Shown: piece after piece, positions 35,540 through 48,141 of the stretch
How positions within the stretch are numbered: the first letter of the stretch is position 1
Layout: every line of letters begins with the position of its first letter
Assembly (NCBI GenBank): GCA_950295325.1
Contig: OX485805.1
Coordinates: 21,563,501-21,627,500 of the forward strand
Direction: 5' to 3'
Length of the DNA: 64,000 nt
Origin: Polytrichum commune
Taxonomy: Eukaryota; Streptophyta; Polytrichopsida; Polytrichales; Polytrichaceae
The notes under the pieces: model-generated
What the model was told of the DNA's origin: nothing
What the model saw: only the letters and a program-made list of their open reading frames with translations
Databases searched by the model: none
Program-made: the position numbers and the translations under genes

Positions 35540-36935
35540 TCTGAGGACAGTCTCAAACAAGTCATCAGTGACTTCTTCCTTTGGAAACCTCTCGCAATCA
35601 CTTCAACACGGAACACACCCATGCACCATTCTCATTCAAGAACACGTACCTTCCCGACAACAAAGAATTCAAAAAGCGCAAGCTCGATTCCAATTAAGTT
35701 CACCATCCCGAGACTCCCTGTTAAGGAGGCGCTGCTAAGGATCAAGAAAGATAAACACGAGGCTCCTCGTACCGCTGAGCTGAAATTCAAATTGTGACTG
35801 GAATCCGACCCGGAGTACTGAAGAGCTGAAAAGCGAAAACGAGAAAACGAGTGGCATCAACTATACACATTGGTGGCCAGCCACGCGGGGGTGACTAGCG
35901 TGCGAGGGAGAGGGTGGCTCCACACGCAGCATTTCTCAGAACAGTCTCAAAGAAGCCATCAGTACTTCCTTTGGAAACCTCTCGCAATCGCTCCGACACA
36001 GTACACATTCATGCAACATTCTCTTTCAAGAAACCGTACCTCCCCGACAGCAGTTTTTCAGGAAGGGCACTGAGCTCAACTCCCAAAAAAGATCACCATC
36101 CCGAAACTCCCTTATCCTCGGCAGTAACTTCTGCTTACGAGGCGCTACTAACAAGCGACAACAAAGATAAACACTAGACTCAGGCTCCTCGTAATAATGA
36201 AACCCTGGAGCCGAGCTTGTATTCAAATTGTAAACGGAATCCGACAAGTAATGGGGAACACAGAACAGTCATACACCATTCTCAATCAAGGACACGTACC
36301 TTCTTCCCAACAGCAATTTTTCAGGAAGCGCAAGTAGCTCAACCCTCAAACAAGTTTACTATCCGAGACTCCCTTAAGCACGGCAGTCACCTCTGCTTAG
36401 GAGGCGCTACTGCTAATAAGCGACAACAAAGATGAACACAACACGAGGCTCAGTCTCCTCGTTATGACACCCTGCAGCTAGGCCGGAATTCAATCCCGTT
36501 CACTACGACACACAAGACAGTAGTCACACAACATTCTCAATCAAGACCCCGTACCTTCTTCCCGACAACAACTTTTCAGGAAGCGCACTGAGCTGAACTC
36601 CAAAACAAGCTCACCATCCCGGAACTTCCTTAACCTCGTCAACTCCAGTAACCACGACGGTAACCTCTGCTTAGGAGGAGGTGCTACTAAAATACGCGAT
36701 ACAAACATGAACACGAGGCTCAGGCTCGTCCTCGTAATGATGAAACCTTGGAGCCGAGCTTTCATTCAAATTGTAAACGGAATCCGACACGGAATTGGGA
36801 GCTGAAAACGGCAAAAGGGGGAGGAAAGGGGTGACTGCAATGATAATACACATTGGTGCGCGAGCCACGCGGGCGTCAGGCAAGTAAAGTGTGCGAGGGC
36901 GAGGCAGGAGGAGAGGGAGGCTCCGTAGGCAGCGA
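35540..36935 (-). repeat. Tandemly duplicated upstream/leader segments of the lipase gene
   Basis: At least four related units lie head to tail on the minus strand. The shared splice-donor-like GTACG (CGTACC on the plus strand) occurs at 35645, 36035, 36295 and 36550, giving spacings of 390, 260 and 255 bp. Each unit shares the blocks GAATGTTGTG-like, CCCGACARCA, CATCCCGAAACTCC, GGAGGCGCTACT and CTCAGGCTCCTCG in order. A second block, the plus-strand CCACGCGGG...GTGCGAGGG region, occurs at about 36865-36905 and again at 35880-35912, so the presumed promoter may also be duplicated. The units look like copied first exons with donor sites. Three of them have a related open frame containing SDSVYNLN, but no family match. 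Confidence 0.7.
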
Positions 36936-37111
36936 TGGCGATGATGGCTCTGAGTGTTCGCTGCCATGCCATGCGACGCGAGGCGTGGCCCCTCCCCCGC
37001 ACGCCTCGCCTCGGCCTGTCCTGTCCTAACTTAAGCCCATGCAGGAGACTGGGGGCCGCCCCATGGCCGTCCATGTGCACTGGGAACCTACGGTCTAGAT
37101 CTGCGCTGCCA
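36935..37111 (+). CDS. Possible orphan first exon with plastid transit-peptide-like sequence
   Basis: An ATG at 36935 opens 59 codons that end in phase 0 at a strong donor (CCA|GTAAGT). The peptide starts MAMMALSVRCHAMRREAW, is rich in Arg, Ser, Ala and Leu and nearly free of acidic residues, as in plastid transit peptides. It is GC-rich and lies back to back with the duplicated lipase leader, as at a bidirectional promoter. No continuing exon was found in the MITE-rich 37-49 kb. It may be a broken gene, a non-coding transcript or chance. Confidence 0.3.
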
Positions 37112-37394
37112 GTAAGTTCTCGCTGCCCGGGATTATCATCATGCGGATGAAGGAGGGGCCTGCGTTTTTCTAATGTGTGTTAGCATGGAAATGGAATGCC
37201 AGCCTGACTACATAGTCTAGTTTATACATTCCTCTGTTCAAATAATATAAGGTAGTAGTCCACGACACCTAAGCTTATTCCCGGCTCGACATTCGGCTCG
37301 TTTATTAGGTACTTATTAAGTTAGTTAGGCTGCTTACATTGAGATCCACAACACCCCCCTCATGGACCTTACTTCTTCGTGATGACTTCCTTTA

Positions 37395-37996
37395 GGGCCA
37401 CTTCACACACAAGACTGAAGGCCCGTGACCATTGCGAATCTAAGAGCTCTCATTGGTCGAAAGGGCGGAGACCATCCAAGTTCACTTCACATACGAAGGT
37501 GAAGGTCCAGAGGTCCAAAGAAGGCTTTATGGATGAAAGTCTACATGGAGTCCTACATGGCGGACTATGGATGAGGTTTCATGATCTCCCGGAATTAGCG
37601 TCAGGGCCACCTCCAAGAGATGGGCTTGACGCAAATTTCGGGAGACCATGACTTTTTTAATATTTTTTCCAACATGAAAAATCTCAAGACAAATTGGCAG
37701 GGCAGATTTTAGAACATATTATAGGGTAGATTCCAGGACAAACAAACACCACCAAGTAATTCTCTCAAATTGATAGAGTTTGAGGCATATTATATTAAAT
37801 CAAATCCTCCCCTTTTTTTCGTCAACAAAATATGCAATGGTCCCGCAACATGGTCCATTCTCACTTCACACTATGCTTGAAGGCCCGTGACTACATAAAA
37901 CGGCTTTCCCAACACCCATAGTACGGCCTTTGGATGAGAGTCAAGGGTCCTCACCATTACAAGGTCACGGCTCTTGGCTCATGTGTGAAGTGGCCC
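37395..37996 (+). mobile_element. PIF/Harbinger-like MITE, copy 1 (602 bp)
   Basis: The left end is GGGCCACTTCACACACAAG and the right end is the complement of GGGCCACTTCACACATGAG, flanked by TTA and TTG (an imperfect target duplication). This is the most diverged and longest copy. Confidence 0.75.
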
Positions 37997-40900
37997 TTGG
38001 ATGTGTGTTGTTTCAAATACTTTCTCTCTACACCCACTCCTCGTAGGATATGAAACATCCAATTGTTGCGAGATGATAAACAAACCCAAATTATGTCCAT
38101 GGCCATTTCTCTTGTAATTTTCAAAACTCATACAAACATCTTATCAATTATCAACGTGAATCGTGTGCTCATTAAATGATCATGTATGTCCCCTCAATCA
38201 TGTTGACTTTTGGGCTTAGAATGGTTAGCATATTATAAGCACACAGTTTAATATCCTTTAAACATGTGTCCTTTGTATGCTTGTTCTTCAATCCACACCT
38301 AACCACATATCACTTATATATAGGTGTTTATATTATGGTCATGTTGGATTTAGGCATGTCTACCATAGATGAAGTCCGTGACACATGGCCTTCCACAACC
38401 TTATACATTGGAAGCCTTGGGACAAGGTTCTTATTGAGCATAAAGCTCATGTGGGTGGCCATTTGCAGATTATAATAGGTCTGCATATTACACTGAGGGG
38501 AAAACCAACATGGGCATTTAGGACTCAAGATTATATATACAATTTTGGAGACCATGACATATTTGCAACGGTCATGGACCACGAACATCGGTTTCTACAT
38601 TTTGTCATTGGTTCTTAAACGAGTGGCAATTGGGTGGCAATCCCGCTTCGCTTCACACAAAGTCGACGACAATAAGATTGACGATGTCACAAAACATATG
38701 CGAAAACAACGTGGACTCATACATGTCCTAAAATGAATACAGTTTGATGATCACCGGATTTTGAAGTATGCAAATGTCAAAAATGAGTTTTGCCCTCAAT
38801 GAACTGATTTATGATGTTCATTCATATGTCCACACCAACTCTAAACATACACCAAAAAATCATTGACCATAGAAAATGTTGCATGCAAAACAACCAACCT
38901 CCGACCAAATGTCCCATTAATTCATGTATATAGAGAGAGATCAATCTCGTAATTAACCAACTAGTTCCTTACATTGAATAGACGTGTAGGTATGGACAAT
39001 GTTCATTGTTCACTTACCTAGGTGACCCCATGGGCTCCCATCCTCAAATGCTAGTTTAGGTCCATAATGTAGGAGCGCTAATGCATTGATAATGGTGCAT
39101 CTGGCAAAGAGAAAATCCCCTTCCAAAGGACTTCTTGACATGAAATCCCTAGATATTGAGGCTAGTAAGCTCAATGCACCATTTAGGATGCTAGGCCCAT
39201 GGATTTTGCGAAACCCCCAGGAATCTTATGGAGGGATGCTTATAGCACTTGTTCCACTTCATTACTCGGTCTCAAAATGTGTGTGTGTGTGTGTGTATAT
39301 ATATATGCATGCACACTATGTACTATTGTCGTACCATCTTTGTCAAGTAGTCGAATTTGACCCATATTGAAGCACAAGGTCTTGGCATGTGCTAAAAACA
39401 AAGTGTCCATACAAATCAAACAATCTTGCAAACTTAACTTCTTGAATTGAGAATGTTATATCAATGGTTCCACGCATACATTGTCACAACATGATTCGTG
39501 AGTTCGTTGAAAATGAAAAGACAACATGACCAAACAAACTCTGTTGCTATGCTTACAACATTTTAGTCATGCTATGATTATAAACAACGCATGCATCTTT
39601 AGTAGTGGTTCCACTGATACAACCAAACACAACACTAATTCTTTGGACTCTGCACTAATCCAACTTTGCTTGATTCTCTATTTCAAGTGGGCAATTTGTT
39701 TGATTGATTGATTATAGCCAACAGCAATTACGCATGGCCACATGGCACGAAGCATCATCTTAGTGTGCTTGTATGAATTTACGGACATGTGAACTATATA
39801 CTATGAGAAGGGAGATAGGGTAGTACCACCAAATACATAAAACGAAGGAACTTGAATGGTACATTTTCATAGCACAACATTGGCTAACTACTGCACACAT
39901 GTACTAAAGATCGTGAATAGAAAGAGAATGGTGGCCCTTGGTTGAGTAATATTATGAGTGTGAAGTTATGACAAAAAGCCTTTGCAACTCGTACGTTGTT
40001 GACACAAAACAACCTTATGTGCGTAACCATGGTATCAAAACTTGAACGACTTTATGTACACTTCATTATGAATATACTTGCTATGCAAGTCAAATGCTTG
40101 TGGAATGAAGTAAGGTAGACGTGTGTTATTTGGATAATTTTTCCTCTTTGCATTCACTTCTCGTAGGATATGAAACATGCAGTTAGTGTGAGATGATTAG
40201 CAAATACAAACCTTGCTTGTAGCCACTTGCCTCATAGTTTTCGCAGCTTGTGTGGAACTCATAAGAATAATCTACGTACATATAGACAAAAAGACATGTG
40301 TAAAATGAATCATGCAATTGAAGGGTTTCTTTGTGCCATCAAAAAGTATTTATTTGAAGGATACTTTAATATTATGAAGAAGAAAAAACCTAATCATATA
40401 TCTTCCGAGATGTAATGTGGTGAAATAATCACTATGTGTATTTTTCACAAACAACATGGTGTGCATGCAACTAAAACATGTAGTAGCAATATACGCAACC
40501 TACATCTAGGCCTAGTGTTTTGTCATTTTTATTATTAGATCCGCCAATAGAAGTACATGTTTTTCATTATCTTCATAATCCATGCATAAGTTTAGATTTA
40601 TTGAAAACTCAATCTCATATGAATAACTTATTTGTTAGAACTATTTGTGGGCTTGATCCTTCTTTAAGAAACTTTTATATTAAGAGCTCATTAACTTGCC
40701 ATGTATTGGAGCATGAAAGTTGGGTGAAACTTTTGGGACCTCCTCTTTCCACCTCTTCAACTATTTCTCTCAAAGGTTGTGCACATGGGACCCACTGTCC
40801 TAAATCCCATATCGGCCTATGTAAGGCTAGCTTGGGTCGCCCATCCTAGTACAACGAGCTAGAATACCATGTTTTAATAGCCCAACACCACTCTTTGTGT

Positions 40901-41218
40901 GTTGTGATTTAAGCATCAAAAAACTTGGGTGATTTTGTGTTAATTCTCATATACTCAAGATTTGGGACTAAACCCATGGATTCATTTGCCTTACTTTACG
41001 AATAACTCTATTATCAAAGTGAAGATTCTCATGCTCATTAAGTGGTCATATATATTGAGCTTAGAATGGTTAACATATTTTGAGCACATAGTCTAGTCTT
41101 TTAAAAGACATGTATTTTTGGTGTCTGCCCTTAGATCCACACCTAACCACATACCACTTGAACGCATGTCTTTGCATTATCACTCTCTTGGAATTAGGCA
41201 TTATCACCTTATAACTTA
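37997..41218. other. Gene-poor stretch with dispersed repeats
   Basis: No gene seen. 38030-38130 and 40140-40250 share TCGTAGGATATGAAACATSC and neighbouring blocks. 38270-38310 and 41110-41160 share TCCACACCTAACCACATA. These are copies of unclassified repeats. Confidence 0.5.
39278..39309 (+). repeat. (GT)n(AT)n microsatellite
   Basis: A compound dinucleotide run: about nine TG units followed by five to six AT units. Confidence 0.95.
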
Positions 41219-41690
41219 GGGTTGGTTCACATGGGCTCCCAAGTCCCACTCAAGTCAGCAAGTCCCAACATGGAGGCAAAGTCCCAACTTTTAAGCCTCG
41301 AGAAACCCTTCAAATATGGTAAATTCTCATTAAAGTTGGATCTTGATTATCTTATGTATAAAAATTCACGGGACTTGTGTAGAGAGTTGGATATAGTTTT
41401 TTTGCTTGACCCAACTCTCAACACAAGTCTCAAGCCCCATCTCCAAAATGTATTGCCATGTAGGCATCCATGTCATACTTGGGACTTAGGACTTGGGACC
41501 CGTGTGAAGTGCCAACTTCCATGCTCTCAACACTAAAGGGATTGCACGGATTGGCCTAAAGGGACTTGGAACTTAGGACTTGGGACCCATGTGAAGTGCC
41601 AACTCTAATGCTCTCAACACTAAAGGGATTGCATGGATTGGCCTAAAGGGACTTGGAACTTAGGACTTTGGGACCCTAAGCGAAGCAACT
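41219..41690 (+). mobile_element. Second MITE family (GGTTCACATGGG ends), diverged copy
   Basis: The left end GGTTGGTTCACATGGG and internal blocks (GGAGGCAAAGTCCCAACT, CTCGAGAA, CATGTAGGCATCCATGTCAT) match the element at 45521-46397. The right end is degenerate and internally duplicated. Confidence 0.6.
41481..41675 (+). repeat. Tandem ~80-87 bp units inside the MITE
   Basis: GGGACTTRGRACTTAGGACT-like unit starts occur at 41481, 41561 and 41648. The units share GTGAAGTGCCAACT, GCTCTCAACACTAAAGGG and GGATTGGCCTAAA; the third is cut short. Confidence 0.8.
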
Positions 41691-41948
41691 TGAAAAGTGG
41701 TACTCGAGGAAGCCACCACACAATGACCTTGCTCTATGCGCAATTTGTTGGGAGTTCCTTGACATTGTTTTATTGATACGTCATTGTTAGAACATTCATT
41801 TTAAAGATGGTTGAAATTGTTCTGAAACTTCCCAACAGTGAATGATATTTCCAGCGAAGTTGGTTGGCAAGAACCATGGAGCTTAATATATGCAAGTTTG
41901 CGAAACCTGAATGATATTCTAGTGAAGTGAGTTCAAAGATGAATATTA

Positions 41949-42448
41949 GGGCCACTTCACACACGAGACTGAGAGCCCATGACCATGACACTTCAAGCAC
42001 TCTCATTGGTGGAAAAGGCAGAGCCGGTCCAAGTTCGCTTCACATTACGCTTAAGGGACCAACAGAGTATGTGAATGCAAGATGGATGTAAAGTCTACAT
42101 GGATTCCTACATGGCATCAAATGGATCATGTTTCATGGTCACTTGGACTATTTTCAAAAACCACCTCTTGGAAGTAGGCCTAACACAAAACTAGGAGACC
42201 ATGGCACTCCGAACACTCACAACCGTTGGTTTATTCTATTTTATCATGTGTGAAGACCTGCATGAATAAAAATTCATAGAAATAGCATTTAGTTAAGGCC
42301 CTGGTCACATATGACTTCACACTACACTTGAGGGCCCGTGACTACACTACATGATTTTGGAGGTGTCTTGGGACGGCCGTTGGACACCGTATTTTTGGGC
42401 TCTCACAATTTCATGGTCACGGCTCTTGGCTCGTGTGTGAAGTGGTCC
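41949..42448 (+). mobile_element. PIF/Harbinger-like MITE, copy 2 (500 bp)
   Basis: Terminal inverted repeats GGGCCACTTCACACACGAG / CTCGTGTGTGAAGTGGTCC, flanked by a perfect TTA duplication. No coding capacity. Confidence 0.85.
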
Positions 42449-45400
42449 TTAGTGCCCAACTTTGAGCAGAGCTGAATGTTATTGACAATGATCTGCAAGT
42501 GATCAGCTGTGATGTCAAACATTGACAAGAGTGAATGTGAAATTACATTAAAATTTTATTAAATTATACCGGACTCTGTGGTGTAAAGAACCACGGGAAA
42601 GATATGTTTCTTTATTGGCAAGGTGCCAATTTGGGACAACATATTAATTGCATCCCCAATTTTGGGGTGGGTCATTCGCTCTTTACTTTACAAATCCCTA
42701 AATGAAAGGAGGGAGTAGTCTACGGGTGGCACTCTCATGCTCTCGTGACGTTTGTTTCAGGAATACATGTAAGTTAGCATTAAACCGACTCGAAGATGAA
42801 GCAACATCGTAATTCATGTCGGTGGCAACATCAAGGTCATGAGTTTTACCCCTAAATGCATTGGGGGGTGGGTTCAGATTCAACATATTTATATATGAGT
42901 TGGAGATCAAATATGGAGTTCACATACAAGAGAGTTTGTAAATAAAGCATGCTATATAATATCTATATACAATGGACAACGTGGCATGGTGTTGAGGCTA
43001 TCGCTCTACTATTCTCCCCCATTCCGCACCGTTCCCCATCGTTCTTGAGAGGTGTGGGAGTGATGCGAAGGGCCGGGACAACGTGGGCCCAACTAGTTCA
43101 TGAATGTTGTATTTAGCAACTAGCAACTAGAAACCTTTTTCAAATTCCTTGTTTAATGTTGTTTCCTTTTTCAATTTCCTTCTACACACATGTAGTTGAA
43201 TTTCAAGATCCCAAGAGTCGTCTACAGTTGCAAATATGTGCTTGAAAATGGTACGTTGCACCAAAGATGCTAACCACGACAACAAATACTTTATTCTACC
43301 CCAATCCAAGTCAAGTGTAGTTTATTGTAATTGTGGTATTATAAGCCGTCAACATTGAAGAAGCCAGATTTTTGTGAAGAAAGAAAAAGGGACAATCACC
43401 TTTACCTATGTGGTACAAGGACAGTACAAGACCAAGATTGAAACATGTCCATTCCCCCACCTCAACTTTCATTTGACCTTGTTATTATATGTCTTTTGTA
43501 TTCACCTTAATTTTGAGCACCTTCCAAGTTATTGATACTTGATACATGAAACTCAAGTCCGATAGTCATTTGGATTGTTTCGATTTTATGATCCGTTGGA
43601 TAATATTATAGATGCATTTGTTGCTTTACACAAAGCATAGTAGAGTTGCAACTGTAGTTGGTGTGGCAATGGCAAAGGATGTGGGATCCTATTGGTTAGG
43701 AAGGGTGCATAAGACATGAAGGAAAGTTGGATCAAAATGGAGAATATTGTGACAACATGTGGACCTTTTAAAGAAATCATCATCCAATGGGAAGAAAATC
43801 AAGTCTAGTTGCAACATTATGATCTTATGCATTGGTTTTCTAAAAGCTAGAGATTATTTGAAATACAAATGTGATGCTTCAAACTATAAGTGGATAGATG
43901 TCAATTCAATTATCTCAAGTATGACAATGATATATCAACCATCTTCCATGTTGTATGCATTGGATAACAATGATGCTAAATGTCTAGCAAAATTTGTGTT
44001 TGCTTGAGGTTAAGTTGTCTATATGTATGCTAGACCATATACTTGAACCATCATGTGATGTAATTTTTACACTTCATCTCATCAATAAATGTATGCCAAA
44101 AGTATTTTTCATTGCTATGTTTTATGTGATTTGGATTCTTGAAAAAGGCCTCTATTACTTCTAGTCTTACGTTCAAAAATTTAGTCTCTTTAAAAGAAAT
44201 GCATGGTTATGGATGTAAAAGTGCTAAAGATTTATAACTAACATAAAATCACATCAAAAGGCTTTGAATTCCAATATATGTAATCATAGGGTCCTCAAAT
44301 TATATGCCAATATAATAACTACCCCTCCCCCCCCCAAAAAAAATGTTGGTTATCACACATATATGCAACATTTTACACTAGGTGACCCCCCCCCCCATGA
44401 AGAGTTTACAACACAACCTCATAAACTTGGATAGAAAACTGCAAAGAAGCCAATAAAACTAAGGGAACATGCAAACATGCAATCGTTGCCCCCTTCATTA
44501 TCCCTTTGTTGCATTTCGATAAGTAAATGAATTAACAATGCTTATAATTTGAAATTAGAAACCCGTAAGTAGTAGTCTACCTTGGAGTCTTCCAACCCCA
44601 AAGTGGAACAAAACCACAAAGAAAGCCATGACCAAGAGAGCTCATGCATGTGAACCCATGAGTATTCACAAAGTAAAGTCCCCCCCCCTTCAACTGTTAT
44701 TTAAATAAAATTGGACTAAATCCAAGTCCATAATTATAATGTGCTAAATTCTAGCATAATAGAATATGCAATGTTGGTTATGATAATACTATAGCAAATG
44801 TTTTGGTTATATTTCATTACTTAACATTTAACTATAAATATAATACAATCAATAAATAGATGTGTTGTTTTTTTTTTCATGTTTTAAGAGAAAATTATTT
44901 AGGTAATCGCTGAGGATTCACATAACTCCCGTATAAACCAAAAAGTAAAGGTTTTGAAAGCATGTCCATAATGAGTTCTTTCTTCCTTACCTTGCCTTCA
45001 ATCTCAATATAAATGTGATGCTCATCCATTTCTTTCAATACCATCACACTCTCGTACCCCTTTTGTACCCCCATATTAATTATGCACAATGCAAACCTCA
45101 CAAACAATCATAATGCAAACCACTATTCAACTCATGATGCTTCTCTAGCTAACTCATAAGACATACATCAAAGAGTTGCTCACAATTTTGTAAAGGCCTT
45201 CCTAATTAGGCTATTATGTGGTCAAAGTGGTTAATTAATGAAAAAACATATTTTGGTAAATTGTCGTGGAACATATTTTGATATGTGTGCTTATTATAAA
45301 TGCTAACCACAACCACAACCACAATACTTATTCAGCATCAGTACTTCTTGGAGTTAATTATTGCGAGTTTGATCACAATTGCTCATGTGGCATTGCTGAA

Positions 45401-45520
45401 GCCAAGAACTTAGGGACGAGAGATCCTTTGATAACTTAGATTTCTTGTTCTAAAACGAAGTCCCCCTATATGGGTACTAATAGGTTCGGTGTTGGCATCG
45501 GGTCAAGCTGCATGACTTAA
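42449..45520. other. Gene-poor stretch
   Basis: No gene recognised. C-rich runs occur at about 44327-44337 and 44387-44397. Frames at 43759-44007 (plus) and 44895-45107 (minus) are open but resemble nothing I know; they could be retroelement remains. Confidence 0.5.
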
Positions 45521-46397
45521 GGCCGGTTCACATAGGGTCTTAAGTCCCAAGTCCCAATATGGAGGCAAAGTCCCAACTATTGAGTCTCGAGAACCCAAAG
45601 TATGGTTCTATCATATTATGTCAAATCTTGATTATTTTATGCAAACCATTTGTCAGGACTTGTGTTGTGAATTGGGTCTAGCTTTTTGTTCAATCCAACT
45701 CTCAACACCAATCCCAAGCCCAACCTCCACAAAGTGATGCCATGTAGGCATCCATGTCATACTTAAGACATAGGACTTGGGACCTCGTGCAAAGTGGTTA
45801 GTCCCAACTTCCGTCCTCTCAACACCCGAGATTGCATGGATTGACTTCAAGTGAATTGGTACTAAGGGCCACTTCACACACGAGCCAAGAGCCATGACCA
45901 TGGAATTGTGAGTGCCCAAAAGAAAGTGTCCAAAGGCCATCCCAACACACCTCCAAAATCATGTAGTAGTGTGGTCACGGACCCTCAAGTGTAGTGTGAA
46001 GTCATATGTGACCATGCCCTCAACCAAATACTATTTCAAATGAATTTTTGTTCATGTGGGTCCTCACACATGATAAAATAGAATAAATCAACAGTTGTGA
46101 GCATTCAAAATGCCATGACCTCTTGGTTTTGTGTTAGGCCTACCTCCAAGATGTGGTTTTTGAAAATAATCCAAGCGACCATGAAACATGATCCATTGGA
46201 TGCCATGTAAGAATCCATGTAGACTTTACATCCATCTTGCATCCACATACTCCGTTGGTCCCTCAAGCGTAGTGTGAAGTGAACTTGGACGAGCTTGGCC
46301 TTTTCCACCAATGAGAGTGCTTGAAGTGTAATGGTCACGGTCTCTTAGTCTCATGTGTGAAGTGACCCTAAGGACTTGGGACCCATGTGAACCGACC
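45521..46397 (+). mobile_element. Second MITE family, interrupted copy
   Basis: The left end GGCCGGTTCACATAGGG and the right end GGGACCCATGTGAACCGACC are inverted. The element is split by a Harbinger-like MITE at 45866-46368; after removal it would be about 370 bp. TAA precedes it, but no matching duplication follows. Confidence 0.7.
45866..46368 (-). mobile_element. PIF/Harbinger-like MITE, copy 3 (503 bp), nested
   Basis: It starts GGGCCACTTCACACACGAG and ends TGTGTGAAGTGACCC, with TAA on both sides. Its interior is inverted relative to copy 2. It sits inside the second-family MITE. Confidence 0.85.
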
Positions 46398-46658
46398 CCC
46401 CATTTTACTCCCTTGTCAAGTGTAAAGGCTTGGGCCATGTTTTCAAACCATCCCCATCACCATTTACAATTTGATTCTTATTCCAACAAAACATAAAAAC
46501 AAGCAAAAGTTAGTTGTTTTGGTTGACATACAATGGTTGAACATAAGAGATGACACTACTAGGTGTTTGTTGTGAAGAAAACTATGAAATGTGGTCGCAT
46601 GAAATCATTGAAAATAAGTGTGCATCTCCTTCATCTAGTAGTGCAAAGCCTAGTATAA

Positions 46659-47157
46659 GGGCCACTTCACACACGAGCCAAGAGCCGTGACCATGTAATT
46701 GTAAGAGCCCGTAACAAAGTGTCCCAAGGCCGTCCCAACACACCTTCAAAATCATCTAGTGTGGTCACGAACCCTCGAGTGTAGTGTGAAGTCATATGTG
46801 ACCGGACCCTCAATCAAATGCTATTTCAATGAATTTCTATTCATGCGGGTCCTTGCACATGATAAAATAGAATATATCAATGGTTGTGAGTGTACGGAGT
46901 GCCATGGTCTCCCGGTTTTGTGTTAGGCCTACCTCCAAGAGGTGGTTTTTGAAAACGGTCCAAGTAACCATGAAACACTTTCCATTTGATGCCATGTAGG
47001 AATCCATGTAGACTTTACATTCATCTTGCATTCACATACTCTTTTGGTCCCTCAAGCGTAGTGTGAAGTGAACTTGGACCGACCTCGCCTTTTCCACCAA
47101 TGAGAGTGCTTGAAGTGTAATGGTCACGGGCTCTCAGACTCGTGTGTGAAGTGGCCC
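46659..47157 (-). mobile_element. PIF/Harbinger-like MITE, copy 4 (499 bp)
   Basis: Ends GGGCCACTTCACACACGAG / CTCGTGTGTGAAGTGGCCC form an almost perfect inverted repeat, with TAA on both sides. Same orientation as copy 3. Confidence 0.88.
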
Positions 47158-47641
47158 TAATTTAACCTGTCATATTATCTCTGGTAATTAAAGTGTTGGT
47201 GAAATTAGACGTACTTGGAGCTTTAATCATAATGAGGGAATCGCAAAACCACTAGAATATACGTTTTCAGTTTGGAATCTGTTGAATGGACGAGAAAGGT
47301 ACACTTGTATGCAACAAATTCCCCATGTCTTTGGACCGAAACGCCTTGAGTAACGGCCCCCTTTCCGTAAGTACATGGTCCTTTTTGATAGTACGATACC
47401 CGAGTTTTCAATATGTTCGAGATGCAAACATGATGCGGTTGAAAGACCCCATTAACTTATCCATAAGTTAATCTAGTCATGTGGCATGTGCCTTCCGTCC
47501 TAAAGCATTGAGCTACGGGGAAGTGCATTTAGGTCACCTATGCTTCCAATAATGGTGGGATCCCTTTAAATATATTCCGTAAACATTAGGAAATCATTTT
47601 TAAGTCAGTGCCATGTCATAAGAACATAGCCTATGTCTTAA

Positions 47642-48141
47642 GGGCCACTTCATGCATGAGACTGAGAGCCTGTGACCATTACACTTCAAGCACTCTCATG
47701 GGTGGGAAGAGGTGCAGCCGGTCCAAGTTCCCTTCACACTACGCTTGAGGGACCAACGGAGTATGTGAATGCACGATGGATGTAAAGTCTACGTGGATTC
47801 CTACATGGCATCAAATGGATCATGTTTCATGGTCACTTGGGCTTTTTTCAAAAACCACCTCTTGGAGGTTGGTCTAACACAAAACTGGGAGACCATGGCA
47901 CTCTGAACACTCATAACCTTTGGTTTATTCTATTTTATAATGTGTGAAGATCCGTATGAATAGGCATTCATTGAAATAGCACTTGATTGAGGCCCCGGTC
48001 ACACATGACTTCACACTACACTTGAGGGCCCGTGACTACACTACATGATTTTGGAGGTGTCTTGGGACGGCCTTTGGACACTGTCTTTTGGGCTCTCACA
48101 ATTTCATGGTCACGGCTCTTGGCTCATGTGTGAAGTGGCCC
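47642..48141 (+). mobile_element. PIF/Harbinger-like MITE, copy 5 (500 bp)
   Basis: Ends GGGCCACTTCATGCATGAG / CTCATGTGTGAAGTGGCCC, with TAA on both sides. Same orientation as copy 2. Confidence 0.85.

Noticed and set aside
36026-36765. Minus-strand frames containing SDSVYNLN treated as a protein family
   Set aside because: They are copies of one duplicated leader segment, the reading frame is not kept between copies, and they match nothing known.
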